A stretch of DNA of 64,000 nucleotides from Brucella anthropi_A (GTDB taxonomy: Bacteria; Pseudomonadota; Alphaproteobacteria; Rhizobiales; Rhizobiaceae), in NCBI RefSeq assembly GCF_046630315.1, contig NZ_LQBD01000036.1, forward strand, positions 1 to 64,000, written 5' to 3'. The position numbers were made by a program, and so were the translations under genes. Under the pieces are notes generated by a model that saw nothing but the letters and a program-made list of their open reading frames with translations, was not told the origin of the DNA and did no database searches. Shown here in pieces: positions 32,448 through 42,110 of this stretch. Position 1 is the stretch's first letter. Every line of letters starts with the position of its first letter.

Positions 32448-33710
32448 TTGCCGGAAACCATCGCAGCACAGGAACCGCGCGCCGCCAGGCGCCCAAGGCC
32501 CGCAGCCCCGCCAGACGGCCCAGGCGGCCCAGGAGGCAGCACAGGCAGCACAGGCGGTTTTGCAGGCCGGATCGACAAGCTCGGCTTCGTCATAACCGTT
32601 CTCGGGGTCGGCGGGCTTCTGCTCCCCTTCGCCACGTTTCGCGCCAACCGCATCGTACAGGGCGAGCCGCGCTTTCTGTTCGATGCCCTGCCCGGCGCGA
32701 TTGCGGGGCTTCTGGTCCTCGTCATCGGCGCAAGCCTGCTCATCGCGCTCCTTTCACGACACCGCCTCCTGCGGCTTGGCGCAAGCCTCATCAGCCTCGC
32801 CATATTGCTGGTGACGATCGGGCTTGCCGCCGCGCATCTGGCGCCGGAGGGCAACACTTATGCGCGCATATCGCCCGCCTCCGGCTTCTGGCTCCTGCTT
32901 TTCGCGCTGGCGCTCTATGCGGCTGACAGTCTGGTGCGGCTGGCGGTGCGCCCGCTCCCGCGCATCGCCCTGCTGGTCGTCGCGACGGGCCTGCTCGCGC
33001 TGCTGCTGTCCTCCGGCCTGTGGGACGATATTTCCTTCATGAAGGAATATCACAGCCGCGCGGCAAGCTTCTGGACCGAGGCGCGGCGGCATATCGCGCT
33101 TGCGCTCGGCTCGCTTCTGGCCGCCGGCCTTGCGGGCATTCCGCTCGGCCTCGTCTGCCACCGCCTGCCGCGCCTTCGGGCCTTGGTCCTCAACAGCCTC
33201 AACATCGTGCAGACCATTCCATCCATGGCGCTGTTCGGCCTGTTGATTGCGCCGCTCAGCTGGTTTGCGGCGCAATATCCGTGGGCGGCAAGCCTCGGAA
33301 TCAGGGGCATCGGCGCGGCCCCGGCTTTCGTCGCGCTGTTTGTCTATTCGCTCCTGCCCATCGTCGCCAACACCGTGGCGGGGCTGGCGCAGGTGCCCGA
33401 ACCCGTGACCGACGCCGCGCGCGGCATGGGAATGACCCGGCTGCAAAGACTGTTCAGGACAGAGTTTCCGCTGGCCTTTCCGGTCATTCTCACCGGCATA
33501 CGCATCGTGATGGTGCAGAATATCGGCCTCACCACCATTGCCGCGCTGATCGGCGGCGGCGGTTTTGGCATTTTCGTCTTTCAGGGCATCGGCCAGACGG
33601 CAATGGACCTCGTGCTGCTGGGCGCGCTGCCGACCGTGCTTCTGGCCTTTGCCGCCGCCGTGATCCTCGATGGGACAATCGAAATCGCCGACAGGGGGAA
33701 ATCCGCATGA
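32448..33710 (+). CDS. yehY: Osmoprotectant ABC transporter permease (YehY type)
   Basis: 420 residues, TTG start after AAGGCAG. An unusual Pro/Gly-rich N-terminal tail (residues 8-40, repeats of Gly-Gly/Gly-Ser-Thr-Gly) precedes several extra membrane segments. Then comes the standard OpuC permease domain from about residue 200 (HIALALGSLLAAGLAGIPLG, NSLNIVQTIPSMALFGLLI, VTDAARGMGMTRLQRL). The longer N-terminal membrane part matches YehY-type rather than short permeases. ATGA overlap with the ATPase gene. Confidence 0.87.
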   Translation: MPETIAAQEPRAARRPRPAAPPDGPGGPGGSTGSTGGFAGRIDKLGFVITVLGVGGLLLPFATFRANRIVQGEPRFLFDALPGAIAGLLVLVIGASLLIALLSRHRLLRLGASLISLAILLVTIGLAAAHLAPEGNTYARISPASGFWLLLFALALYAADSLVRLAVRPLPRIALLVVATGLLALLLSSGLWDDISFMKEYHSRAASFWTEARRHIALALGSLLAAGLAGIPLGLVCHRLPRLRALVLNSLNIVQTIPSMALFGLLIAPLSWFAAQYPWAASLGIRGIGAAPAFVALFVYSLLPIVANTVAGLAQVPEPVTDAARGMGMTRLQRLFRTEFPLAFPVILTGIRIVMVQNIGLTTIAALIGGGGFGIFVFQGIGQTAMDLVLLGALPTVLLAFAAAVILDGTIEIADRGKSA

Positions 33711-34645
33711 TCGAGTTCGACCGGATCACCAGGATGTATAATGGCCGGGCGGCGGTGGACGAGGTGAGCTTCACCATCGAACCGCACAGCATCGCGGCGA
33801 TTGTGGGCACATCCGGCTCCGGCAAGACGACGCTCTTGCGCATGGTCAACCGGCTGGTGGAGCCGACCGCCGGTGAAATCCGCGTTGACGGGCAAAGCAT
33901 TCTGGATGAGCCCGGCCATCAGTTACGGCGGCGGATCGGCTATGTGATCCAGCAGCACGGGCTTTTTCCGCATCGCACGGTGGCTGAAAACATCGCGACC
34001 GTTCCCGTGCTTCTCGGCTGGCCGAAACAGCGCATCAAGGCGCGCGTGGATGAACTGCTGGAGCTGTTCCAGCTTGAACCGGACGCCTATCGCGACCGCT
34101 ATCCGCACGAACTTTCCGGCGGGCAGCAGCAGCGCGTCGGCGTGGCGCGGGCGCTTGCCGCCGGACCGAACATCCTTTTGATGGACGAGCCATTCGGCGC
34201 GCTCGACCCGGTGATCCGCGCCAAGGCACAGGAAGACCTCAAGGCCATCCAGCGGCGCTTCGGCACGACCATCCTGCTTGTCACGCATGATATGGAGGAA
34301 GCGATCTCGCTTGGCGACCGCATCGCGGTGATGGATGAGGGCAAGCTTTTGCAGTTCGGCCCGCCCGCCGAAATTCTGGCCCGCCCGGCGACCGAATTCG
34401 TCGAACGGCTGGTGGGAACCGGAGAGAGGCCGTTCCGTCTTCTCTCGCTCACCGACCTGAAAACCGTGCTGCAACCGGGCGATGCCAGCGGCGCGGCCAT
34501 GCCCGTCACGGCCTCGCAGCGCGATGCGCTGGCGGAACTCCTCTGGTCGGGCCGAAGGGCGCTGCCGGTGCTCGATGAGGATGGCCGGGCGCTTGGCCGC
34601 GTGACACTGGAAAAGCTGGTGCATCAGGCAGAGCGCCCGGCATGA
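33707..34645 (+). CDS. yehX: Osmoprotectant ABC transporter ATP-binding protein (YehX type)
   Basis: 312 residues from the ATG at 33707, which overlaps the permease stop. Walker A GTSGSGKTTLLRMVNRL, the QQHGLFPH Q-loop, signature LSGGQQQRVGVARAL, Walker B ILLMDEPFGALDP. The C-terminal stretch (from about 250) resembles a CBS-like segment (ALPVLDEDGRALGRVTLEKL) as in OpuCA-type ATPases, which can sense ionic strength. 4-nt overlap with the next permease. Confidence 0.92.
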   Translation: MIEFDRITRMYNGRAAVDEVSFTIEPHSIAAIVGTSGSGKTTLLRMVNRLVEPTAGEIRVDGQSILDEPGHQLRRRIGYVIQQHGLFPHRTVAENIATVPVLLGWPKQRIKARVDELLELFQLEPDAYRDRYPHELSGGQQQRVGVARALAAGPNILLMDEPFGALDPVIRAKAQEDLKAIQRRFGTTILLVTHDMEEAISLGDRIAVMDEGKLLQFGPPAEILARPATEFVERLVGTGERPFRLLSLTDLKTVLQPGDASGAAMPVTASQRDALAELLWSGRRALPVLDEDGRALGRVTLEKLVHQAERPA

Positions 34646-35379
34646 AGCTTTTCCTCTCCCTGCTTCCGCGCCTTGCCCTTCTGGCGGTGCTGCTGCTCTT
34701 TCTCCTGCATCCGCATCTTTTCGAGCCGGTTTTCCGCCCGCTCGTCGATGCGGGAACCCCGGTCATCTATGACCGTGCGAACCTGATGACGCTCACCTTG
34801 CAGCATCTGGGACTGGTGGCGCTCGCCACCTTCTGCTCGACGCTTTTAGCCGTCGCCATGGCGATCTTCGTCACGCGCAGGCAGGGCGCGGAATTCCTGC
34901 CCCTGTCGCGCAGCCTGGTCAATATCGGCCAGACTTTCCCGCCCGTCGCGGTTCTGGCGCTGGCCGTGCCGGTGTTCGGCTTCGGCGACAAGCCGACGCT
35001 GATCGCGCTGTTCCTCTATGGCCTGCTGCCGATCTTCGAGAACACGCTCACCGGATTGACCAGCCTGCCGCCGCCCATCGTGGAGGCCGCGCGCGGCATG
35101 GGCATGACGGGCATGCAACGGCTTTTCAAGGTGGAGATGCCGCTTGCCATGCCGGTGATCCTTGCCGGCATCCGGCTTTCCGCCGTCATTGGCCTCGCCA
35201 CCGCCACCATCGGCTCCACGGTTGCGGCAAAGACGCTGGGCGAGGTCATCATTGCCGGGCTTATCTCCAACAATCTCGCCTTCGTGCTGCAAGGGGGCCT
35301 GGTCGTTGCGGCACTCGCCATCCTCATCTTCGATGCGTTTCAGGCTATCGAGCGCTATCTGATGAGGCGAACGGCCTGA
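34642..35379 (+). CDS. yehW: Osmoprotectant ABC transporter permease (YehW type)
   Basis: 245 residues, about six membrane segments. The permease signature is VEAARGMGMTGMQRLFKVEMPLAMPVILAG (EAA loop, about residue 150), followed by GLATATIGSTVAAKTLGEVI. Second channel subunit of the four-gene importer. Confidence 0.9.
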   Translation: MKLFLSLLPRLALLAVLLLFLLHPHLFEPVFRPLVDAGTPVIYDRANLMTLTLQHLGLVALATFCSTLLAVAMAIFVTRRQGAEFLPLSRSLVNIGQTFPPVAVLALAVPVFGFGDKPTLIALFLYGLLPIFENTLTGLTSLPPPIVEAARGMGMTGMQRLFKVEMPLAMPVILAGIRLSAVIGLATATIGSTVAAKTLGEVIIAGLISNNLAFVLQGGLVVAALAILIFDAFQAIERYLMRRTA

Positions 35380-35446
35380 CATGCCTCTTTGAATAGATTT
35401 GGCGCCTTCCTATATGCTGTCAAACAGCAAACCAGCGAGGCACGAG

Positions 35447-35896
35447 ATGAATATCGGCCAGGCCGCCGCCGCATCGGGCATATCGGCAAAGATGATCCGC
35501 CATTATGAAACCATCGGGCTCATCGAAGCTGCCGGCAGGACCAGTTCCGGCTATCGCGTCTATACGCAGAAGGATGTCGAGACGCTGCGCTTCATTCGCC
35601 GCAGCCGCGACCTCGGCTTTCCGGTGGACCAGATCAAGGAACTGCTGGCGCTCTGGCGCGACCGCAACCGTGCTTCCGCCGATGTGAAGAAAGTGGCGCT
35701 CGGCCATGTCGAGGAACTGGAAGCAAAGATGCGCCAGCTTCAGGAAATGGCCGACACATTGCGCCATCTGGCCAGAAACTGCCACGGAGACAACCGCCCC
35801 GATTGCCCCATCATCCATCAGCTTGCCGAGCAGGGACAGGAGGCGCGCAAGCCTCCCCACCCCCGCAAAGGCGAATTGCTGCACGGCAAGATATGA
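35447..35896 (+). CDS. MerR-family copper-type regulator (CueR/HmrR-like)
   Basis: 149 residues from the ATG at 35447 (MNIGQAAAASGISAKMIRHY), GAGG upstream. MerR winged helix (IRHYETIGLIEAAGRTSSGYRVY), dimer helix, and the metal loop CHGDNRPDC with two cysteines about residues 112 and 120, the CueR-type monovalent-metal pattern. It probably controls the copA promoter at 45965-45995, which has the expected operator, although 8 kb separates them. Confidence 0.88.
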   Translation: MNIGQAAAASGISAKMIRHYETIGLIEAAGRTSSGYRVYTQKDVETLRFIRRSRDLGFPVDQIKELLALWRDRNRASADVKKVALGHVEELEAKMRQLQEMADTLRHLARNCHGDNRPDCPIIHQLAEQGQEARKPPHPRKGELLHGKI

Positions 35897-36084
35897 TCGG
35901 CTTTTCGGCAGCTCTTGCGCCGGAGAAATCGGAAGGGAAATGCCCGTCCTTAATTGAGGCAGAACGAAGGCAAGAGGGTTTTGGCGCTTGAATGCCGTCA
36001 AACGATGCGCGAACCGGCCTATTTTCGCCCGTCAATTGCGGCGAGCGCATGGCAAAATTGTGTATATTGTGGCTTTCGGCCCCA

Positions 36085-37116
36085 TCAGGCCGAGCTTCGC
36101 ATGAAAAGCTGGCTGCCCAGATGGCGAATTTCCGACTGCCCGGACAGGGTGTTTTCGCGGCCATTGATGCGGGAAAAAAGCATGTCGAGACCAAGCTCGG
36201 CAATCTGCCGATAATCCTGCGCAACGGTGGTCAGAGCCGGACAGGTGAAGCGGCTCAAGGGATGGTCGTCATGGCCTGCAACGCGCAGATCGCAGCCTTC
36301 CTCGCGCCCGACCCGCAGCTTGCGCTCGAAGGCGGCCGAAATCACGCCGAAGGCAAGCCGATCATTGGCGCATAGAACGGTGCGCGTCGGAAATCCGCCG
36401 CGATCGAAAATCCGGCCCGCTTCCTGATAGCCCAGTTCCTCGAAATTCCAGTTCTTTGCGGTGATTGGAAGGACGATCGGCTCGACGCCGAGCCTTTCCA
36501 TGGTTTCGATATAGGCGGCGCGCCGTTCCACCGCGTTCTGGTTGACAAGAGGCATTTCGAGGAAGCAGGGGTGTTCCCCTGTTCTGTAAAGATATTCCGT
36601 GATGTTGCCGATGCTCTGGCGGTTGTCGGTGCCGACAAAAGGCTGGTCGTCGCCGATGCGGCTGTCCAGAAATACGGCGGGTATCGAAGCCGACAGGCTG
36701 GAAAGCAGTTTTGCATCCGTGTCGAAACCGAGCGGGGCCATCAGGACGCCGGCGATCTTGAGGGACATCAGGGTCCGCATTGCCCGCGCCTCAAGTTTTC
36801 TCTCGCCATGGGAGGAAAGCACGATGGTCCAGTAGCCCTCCGCCAGACAGCGCATTTCGATCTGGCGGATGATCTCCGCATAGAATGGATCGGAAATATG
36901 CGGAACGATGACGCCGATATTCTTCGGTTTCTTGCGATTGAGGCTGACCGCAAAAATATTCGGCTGGTAATTGTGGTCCTTCAGCGCCTTTTCGATCCGG
37001 GCGCGCGTGGAAGGCTTTACGCTTTCGGGATTGTCGAAATATTTCGAGACCGTCGGACGGGACAATCCGCTCGCGGATGCGAATTCTTCCATCGTCCTGA
37101 TCTTGTGTTCGGTCAT
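36085..37116 (-). CDS. LacI-family transcriptional regulator
   Basis: 343 residues from the ATG at 37116 with AAGG upstream. N-terminal LacI helix-turn-helix (TMEEFASASGLSRPTVSKYFDNPESV), hinge, then the periplasmic-binding-like effector domain (NIGVIVPHISDPFYAEIIRQ; VLCANDRLAFGVI). Divergent from the sugar importer at 37494, and the AT-rich dyad at 37296-37320 lies between them. Likely represses the importer-kinase operon. Confidence 0.92.
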   Translation of the reverse strand: MTEHKIRTMEEFASASGLSRPTVSKYFDNPESVKPSTRARIEKALKDHNYQPNIFAVSLNRKKPKNIGVIVPHISDPFYAEIIRQIEMRCLAEGYWTIVLSSHGERKLEARAMRTLMSLKIAGVLMAPLGFDTDAKLLSSLSASIPAVFLDSRIGDDQPFVGTDNRQSIGNITEYLYRTGEHPCFLEMPLVNQNAVERRAAYIETMERLGVEPIVLPITAKNWNFEELGYQEAGRIFDRGGFPTRTVLCANDRLAFGVISAAFERKLRVGREEGCDLRVAGHDDHPLSRFTCPALTTVAQDYRQIAELGLDMLFSRINGRENTLSGQSEIRHLGSQLFMRSSA

Positions 37117-37493
37117 GCCTTGCTTTTCCCGTTGCGGGTATCGGGCGATTTTTTCGACGCCACCCACTTTTCTTTTCATGCGTAAATTTATTTCCATGCA
37201 GAAGCAACCCACTTTCACGCCATTCCGGCAAACGATGTGGATTTGCGATTATTCTCTCAATGCGTTTTGGTAGCGCAAGGGCGGATTCAATCGTTAAAAT
37301 TTTTACACGTGAAAAATTTTATATTGACACGATGAACGCGCTCCAGCATGTCTAGGGGAAGCTCACTCATGAGCTGAAGGCCCCTGCCCTTCGGGAGGTT
37401 TGACGTTGGCGACGACCGATGAACCAGCAGGAAAACCGTTGTTCATGTCCCATAGAAGGACGCCCGGCGAGCGCCGGTCATTCGGAGGAAATC
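37117..37493. other. Divergent regulatory region of the tagatose-type cluster
   Basis: 377 bp without a gene; see the dyad at 37296-37320. TTGACA at 37324-37329 is a strong -35 candidate for rightward transcription, but no good -10 is visible 16-18 bp further on. Confidence 0.5.
37296..37320. promoter_or_regulatory. Candidate LacI-family operator
   Basis: AAAATTTTT (37296-37304) / AAAAATTTT (37312-37320), perfect 9-bp arms with a 7-bp centre ACACGTG holding CACGTG. It lies just upstream of the TTGACA hexamer, a position suited to repression by the adjacent LacI protein. Confidence 0.5.
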
Positions 37494-38396
37494 ATGTTTC
37501 GCAAATCGCTCAGCCGCATTCTCTTTTCCGGCGTTGCCCTTGCCCTGATGGCGGGTGCGGCGTCCGCCGAAGGCATCGGCGCATCGCTTCTCACCCAGCA
37601 GCATCCTTTCTATATCTCGCTCGCAGACGCGATGAAGAAGGAAGCGCAGGCGGAAGGCGTGCCGCTGGAAGTCTCCATCGCCAATCAGGACCTGAGCAAG
37701 CAGCTCGCCGATGTGGAAGATTTCATCACCAAGGGCGTCGATGTCATCATCATCTCGCCGGTTGACAGCAAGGGCGTCCGCTCGGCCATCAACAAGGCTG
37801 AAAAGGCTGGCATCAAGGTCATCACGGTCGATGTTCCGGCCAATAATGTGGATGTGACCTCCTTTGTCGGCACGGACAATTTCGCCGGCGGCGAAAAGGC
37901 TGCCGAACTGATGGCAAAGTCCATCGGCGAAAAGGGCAATGTGGCGATTATCGACTACCCGACGGTTCAGTCGGTCGTGGACCGCGTTGAAGGTTTCAAG
38001 AAGGGCATCGCCAAGTATCCGGACGTCAAGATCGTGGCGATCCAGCCCGGCATCACCCGTCCGGAAGCGCTTTCGGCTGCGCAGAACATCCTTCAGGCCA
38101 ATCCTGATATCGTCGGCATTTTCGGCTTCGGTGACGATGCAGCGCTTGCCGCTGCCTCGGCTGTCAAGTCGGCCAAGCTTGAAAAACAGGTCAAGGTGAT
38201 CGGTTTCGATGGCATGGAAGAAGCCCGCAATGCCGTGAAGAACGATCCGGTCATGGTTGGCGTTATCGCCCAGTATCCGGACCAGATGGGCAAGGTTGCG
38301 GTTGAAACCGCCGCCAAGGTCATCAAGGGCGAGGAAGTTCCGGCCAAGCAGCCGATCGTTCCGGGCGTCGTCACCAAGGATGGCGAAACCAAGTAA
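37494..38396 (+). CDS. Ribose-type ABC transporter periplasmic sugar-binding protein
   Basis: 300 residues from the ATG at 37494 after GGAGGAA. Signal peptide FRKSLSRILFSGVALALM, cleaved after ASA. Family-4 (RbsB-like) pattern: HPFYISLADAMKKEAQAEG, DFITKGVDVIIISPVDSKG, GTDNFAGGEKAAELMA and GFGDDAALAAASAVKSA. Ligand likely a ketohexose or hexitol given the kinase and GatZ genes downstream. Confidence 0.92.
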   Translation: MFRKSLSRILFSGVALALMAGAASAEGIGASLLTQQHPFYISLADAMKKEAQAEGVPLEVSIANQDLSKQLADVEDFITKGVDVIIISPVDSKGVRSAINKAEKAGIKVITVDVPANNVDVTSFVGTDNFAGGEKAAELMAKSIGEKGNVAIIDYPTVQSVVDRVEGFKKGIAKYPDVKIVAIQPGITRPEALSAAQNILQANPDIVGIFGFGDDAALAAASAVKSAKLEKQVKVIGFDGMEEARNAVKNDPVMVGVIAQYPDQMGKVAVETAAKVIKGEEVPAKQPIVPGVVTKDGETK

Positions 38397-38490
38397 AACC
38401 GCGCGAAACAGCGACACTCCTCCCAGTCGCTGTTTCTATTCTGCGTGCGGCGGCGGGTGAACACCACACACCTTGCCGCCGTCGCATCCA

Positions 38491-38593
38491 TTTAGAGCGC
38501 GTTTCGATCTGCCTGGATCAGATCGGCGCCCTAACTTCCTATGATTCAAGCATAATCTTTTCGATCCTCGTTTCACTCCGGTCGGATTATGCT
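38491..38593. repeat. Composite intergenic repeat upstream of the ATPase gene
   Basis: Two palindromes: CGATCTG (38505-38511) / CAGATCG (38519-38525) within TTAGAGCGCG...GCGCCCTAA, and AGCATAATC (38549-38557) / GATTATGCT (38585-38593). Sequence of this kind recurs between genes in Brucella relatives as I recall. It may trim the binding-protein transcript end. Confidence 0.6.
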
Positions 38594-38616
38594 CCAGACC
38601 ACAGGAGGCCCTCAAA

Positions 38617-40161
38617 GTGACAAATCCCGTGACAGCCATCAGACCCGAACCGGCGACGGCCCCGGATGTCGTGCTCGACATTCGCGATGTCGCTAAATCC
38701 TTCGGTCCCGTGGTTGCGCTGAAGCGCATGAACCTCACCGTGCGTCGCGGCCGCGTGCATACGCTGCTCGGCGAAAACGGCGCGGGCAAATCCACGCTGA
38801 TGAAAATCCTGGCAGGCGTGTTCAAGCCCACCTCCGGCACCATCCTGCTCAAAGGGGCGCCCTATGCGCCGAAAGACCCGCGCGATGCGCGCGCCAGCGG
38901 CATTGCCATTGTCTTTCAGGAACTGAGCCTGTCGCGCAATCTCACGGTCGCCGAAAATATCTTCGCCAATCATGAGCCAAGCCGCTTTGGTTTCATCCGC
39001 GAGCGCACGCTGAATGCGGAAGCGATGAATCTGGTGGCCGATCTCGGCCTGCCGGTCGATGCGCGCGCGAAAGTCGGCGATCTTTCGATTGCCCAGCGCC
39101 AGCTCGTCGAAATCGCCAAGGGCCTCAGCCTCCCTGCCGATGTGGTCATTCTGGATGAGCCGACCTCATCGCTGTCGGACAGTGAGGCGGAAATCCTGTT
39201 TTCCATCATCGAGCGCCTGAAAGCCCGCGGCACCGCCATCATCTATATTTCGCACCGCATGGAAGAAATCATGCGGCTTTCCGACGACATTACGGTCGTG
39301 CGCGACGGCGAATATGTCACGACCACGCAAAAGAGCGAGACCAGCATCGAGCGGCTGATTGCCCTCATGGTTGGCCGCGAGATGAACGACATCTACCCGC
39401 CGCGCGAAGCGCCGCGCCCTTCGGACACTGTTCCGCCAATTCTCGAAACGAAAAACCTGTCCGTTCCGGGCAAGTTCCACGATGTTTCGATCGATGTAAA
39501 GCCAGGCGAGGTTCTGGGCCTTTTCGGCCTTGTCGGCTCCGGCCGGTCGGATGTGATGAAGGCCCTGTTCGGCATGGCGCAGCCGACGGGCGAAATCAGG
39601 CTTGACGGCCAGCCCGTCACCCTTGCCTCGCCCACCGATGCCATTCGCAACGGCATTGCCTTCGTGACGGAAAACCGCAAGGAGGAAGGGCTGGTTCTGC
39701 CGCACAGTGTGGAGCGCAACATCAACATGGTCGCGCTCGGCCAGCTGGCAGGCCCTTTCGGCCTCATGCGTTCATCGGCGGAGCGCTCCGCCGCCAAAAC
39801 GGAAGTGCTGCGACTTGCCATCAAGACAGCGTCGCTCGACACGGTTGCCGGGTCGCTCAGCGGCGGCAACCAGCAGAAGATCGTGCTGGCCAAATGGCTC
39901 CAGACACAGCCGCGCATCCTCATTCTCGATGAGCCGACGCGCGGCGTCGATGTCGGCGCGAAATTCGAAATCTATCGCATCATCCGTGAACTTGCCGCCA
40001 ATGGCGCGGCGATCCTGATGGTTTCCTCCGAACTGCCGGAAGTGCTGGGCCTCAGCGACCGGGTGGCCGTCATGCATGACAAGCGTGTCGCCGCCATTGT
40101 CGATGCCGATGGCCTTACGCCCGAAACCGTCATGAGCTATGCAGCAGGAATGCACCAATGA
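38617..40161 (+). CDS. Ribose-type ABC transporter ATP-binding protein (two ATPase domains)
   Basis: 514 residues, GTG start after AGGAGG. Tandem ATPase domains, RbsA type. The first has GENGAGKSTLMKILAG, LSIAQRQLVEIAKGLS and VVILDEPTSSL. The second has the degenerate P-loop GLVGSGRSDVMKALFG, then LSGGNQQKIVLAKWL and ILILDEPTRGVDVG. ATGA overlap with the permease gene. Confidence 0.94.
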   Translation: MTNPVTAIRPEPATAPDVVLDIRDVAKSFGPVVALKRMNLTVRRGRVHTLLGENGAGKSTLMKILAGVFKPTSGTILLKGAPYAPKDPRDARASGIAIVFQELSLSRNLTVAENIFANHEPSRFGFIRERTLNAEAMNLVADLGLPVDARAKVGDLSIAQRQLVEIAKGLSLPADVVILDEPTSSLSDSEAEILFSIIERLKARGTAIIYISHRMEEIMRLSDDITVVRDGEYVTTTQKSETSIERLIALMVGREMNDIYPPREAPRPSDTVPPILETKNLSVPGKFHDVSIDVKPGEVLGLFGLVGSGRSDVMKALFGMAQPTGEIRLDGQPVTLASPTDAIRNGIAFVTENRKEEGLVLPHSVERNINMVALGQLAGPFGLMRSSAERSAAKTEVLRLAIKTASLDTVAGSLSGGNQQKIVLAKWLQTQPRILILDEPTRGVDVGAKFEIYRIIRELAANGAAILMVSSELPEVLGLSDRVAVMHDKRVAAIVDADGLTPETVMSYAAGMHQ

Positions 40162-41150
40162 GCAATGCAGATATTCAGAAGAAAGCCGTGGACGCCGAAG
40201 TCCGCCGTTCGCTTTTCTCCTCCCCGCTGGTGCGTCAATATGGCGGCATCATCATTTCACTCGCCGTGCTGTGCGTCGTTTTCGCGGTGCTGAACCCGCG
40301 CTTCCTCGCCTTCAACAATTTCATGAATATCATGCAGCAGGTGGCGGTGATCGCCGTTGCCGCCTATGGCATGACCTATGTGATCCTGCTCGGCGAGATC
40401 GACCTTTCCATCGGCTCCATCATCGCCGTTTCCGGCATGGTGGCGGCACAGGCCTTCGCGATGGGCTTCGGCTTTGTGCCGACCGTCGTGTTTACCCTTG
40501 CGGCGGGCGCCATCATGGGCGGATTGAACGGCGTGCTTTCCGCCAAGCTGATGCTGCCCTCCTTCATCGTGACGGTCGCGACCATGGGCATCTATCGCGG
40601 CATGGTCAGCCTGCCGACCAATGGCGCGCCCGAAATCATCGAAAACGACACCTGGCTTGCCATCGGTTCGGAAAGCTGGCTCGGCCTGCCGATCATCATC
40701 TGGATCGTCGGCATCCTGTTCATCTTCAACTATATCCTTCTGTCCAAGACCGTTTTCGGTCGCCGCATCTATCTGACCGGCGGCAACAAGGAGGCGGCGA
40801 TCTATTCCGGCATCCGTGTCGACCGCATCAAGATCATCGTTTTCATGATCTCCGGCATCATGGCGGCAATCAGCGGCATCCTGCTATCTTCGCGCCTGTC
40901 CTCCGCGCAGACCAATGCGGGCATGGGCTATGAACTCGACGCCATCGCAGCCGTTGTCCTGGGCGGCACCTCGCTTGCCGGCGGCGTCGGCACCATGGTC
41001 GGCACCATTCTGGGCGCGCTCATCATCGGCGTCATCAACAACGGCATGAACATGCTGTCCGTGCCCTATTTCTATCAGCTCATCGTCAAGGGCGTCGTCA
41101 TCCTCGTCGCCGTCTGGCTCGACGTGCGCTCCAAATCCATGCGCGCATAA
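40158..41150 (+). CDS. Ribose-type ABC transporter permease
   Basis: 330 residues, RbsC family with 8-10 membrane segments. Typical GEIDLSIGSIIAVSGM, LPSFIVTVATMGIYRG, LTGGNKEAAIYSGIRVDRIK and the end ELDAIAAVVLGGTSLAGGVG. Forms the homodimeric channel of the importer. 12 nt before the kinase gene. Confidence 0.93.
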   Translation: MSNADIQKKAVDAEVRRSLFSSPLVRQYGGIIISLAVLCVVFAVLNPRFLAFNNFMNIMQQVAVIAVAAYGMTYVILLGEIDLSIGSIIAVSGMVAAQAFAMGFGFVPTVVFTLAAGAIMGGLNGVLSAKLMLPSFIVTVATMGIYRGMVSLPTNGAPEIIENDTWLAIGSESWLGLPIIIWIVGILFIFNYILLSKTVFGRRIYLTGGNKEAAIYSGIRVDRIKIIVFMISGIMAAISGILLSSRLSSAQTNAGMGYELDAIAAVVLGGTSLAGGVGTMVGTILGALIIGVINNGMNMLSVPYFYQLIVKGVVILVAVWLDVRSKSMRA

Positions 41151-41162
41151 TCGGGTAAAGCC

Positions 41163-42110
41163 ATGAAGAAAATCATCACCATCGGCGAAATCGTCGTCGA
41201 GATCATGGCCGTGGAAACCGGCAACGGTTTCAAGTCCGCCATCCCGCTGATCGGGCCTTTCGCTTCCGGCGCGCCTGCGATCTTCATCGATCAGGCAGCC
41301 AAGATGGGCCAGCCCTGCGGACTTGTCAGCGCGGTCGGCAATGACGATTTCGGCGCGCTCAATGTCGAGCGGCTGCAAAAGGACGGCGTGGACGTTTCGG
41401 CCATCGGCGTGCATCCGACAGCCGCCACCGGCAGCGCCTTCGTGCGGTATCGCCCGGACGGCAATCGCGATTTCATCTTCAACATCAGGCACAGCGCATG
41501 CAGCGCCATCGGCCTGACGCCGGAAGCCGAAAGGCTGATCGAGACCGCAGATCACCTGCATATCATGGGTTCGGCGCTGTTCTCGGACGGCATTGTTTCG
41601 GCGATCCATGAGGCAACGATCCGCATCAAGGCGAAGGGCGGCACCGTGTCCTTCGACCCGAATATCCGCAAGGAAATGCTGGAACTGCCGGGCATGCGTG
41701 AGGCACTTTCCCATGCTCTGGAAAATACCGATCTCTTCATGCCGAGCGGCACGGAAATCTTTCTCTTCACTAGGGCAACCGAGGAAAAGGCAGCCGTGGA
41801 AGAACTTCTGGCGCGCGGCATCAAGGCCATTGTGGTGAAGCGCGGGGCAGAAGGGGCGAGCTATTTCGACCAGTCCGGCGAAGTTTTTGCGCCCGCCTTC
41901 AAGGTGGAGGAAATCGACCCGACCGGCGCAGGCGACAGTTTTGGCGCGGCCTTCGTCACCTGCTGGCTGCGCGGCATGGCGCCGAAGGACGTCATCGCCA
42001 TCGCCAATGCCACCGGCGCACGCGCTGTCGGCGTCAAGGGACCGATGGAAGGCACCTCCACCATGGCGGAAATCGAATCCTTCCTTGAAAAGCACGGAGT
42101 TCAGGCATGA
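41163..42110 (+). CDS. PfkB-family sugar kinase, likely D-tagatose kinase
   Basis: 315 residues. Start IITIGEIVVEIMA, the di-Gly region GPFASGAPAIFIDQAAKMG, and the ATP/anion-hole motif EIDPTGAGDSFGAAFV with catalytic Asp near residue 258. Phosphorylates a ketose or its analogue. Coupled by a 4-nt overlap to a GatZ/KbaZ gene. In Agrobacterium a comparable pair was assigned as D-tagatose kinase and tagatose-6-phosphate 4-epimerase, so the same is predicted here. Confidence 0.85.
   Translation: MKKIITIGEIVVEIMAVETGNGFKSAIPLIGPFASGAPAIFIDQAAKMGQPCGLVSAVGNDDFGALNVERLQKDGVDVSAIGVHPTAATGSAFVRYRPDGNRDFIFNIRHSACSAIGLTPEAERLIETADHLHIMGSALFSDGIVSAIHEATIRIKAKGGTVSFDPNIRKEMLELPGMREALSHALENTDLFMPSGTEIFLFTRATEEKAAVEELLARGIKAIVVKRGAEGASYFDQSGEVFAPAFKVEEIDPTGAGDSFGAAFVTCWLRGMAPKDVIAIANATGARAVGVKGPMEGTSTMAEIESFLEKHGVQA

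Noticed and set aside
33020..34645. 541-residue frame that would fuse an N-terminal extension to the osmoprotectant ATPase
   Set aside because: The first 229 residues are the out-of-frame shadow of the permease; the ATG at 33707 overlaps the permease stop in the normal ATGA manner.
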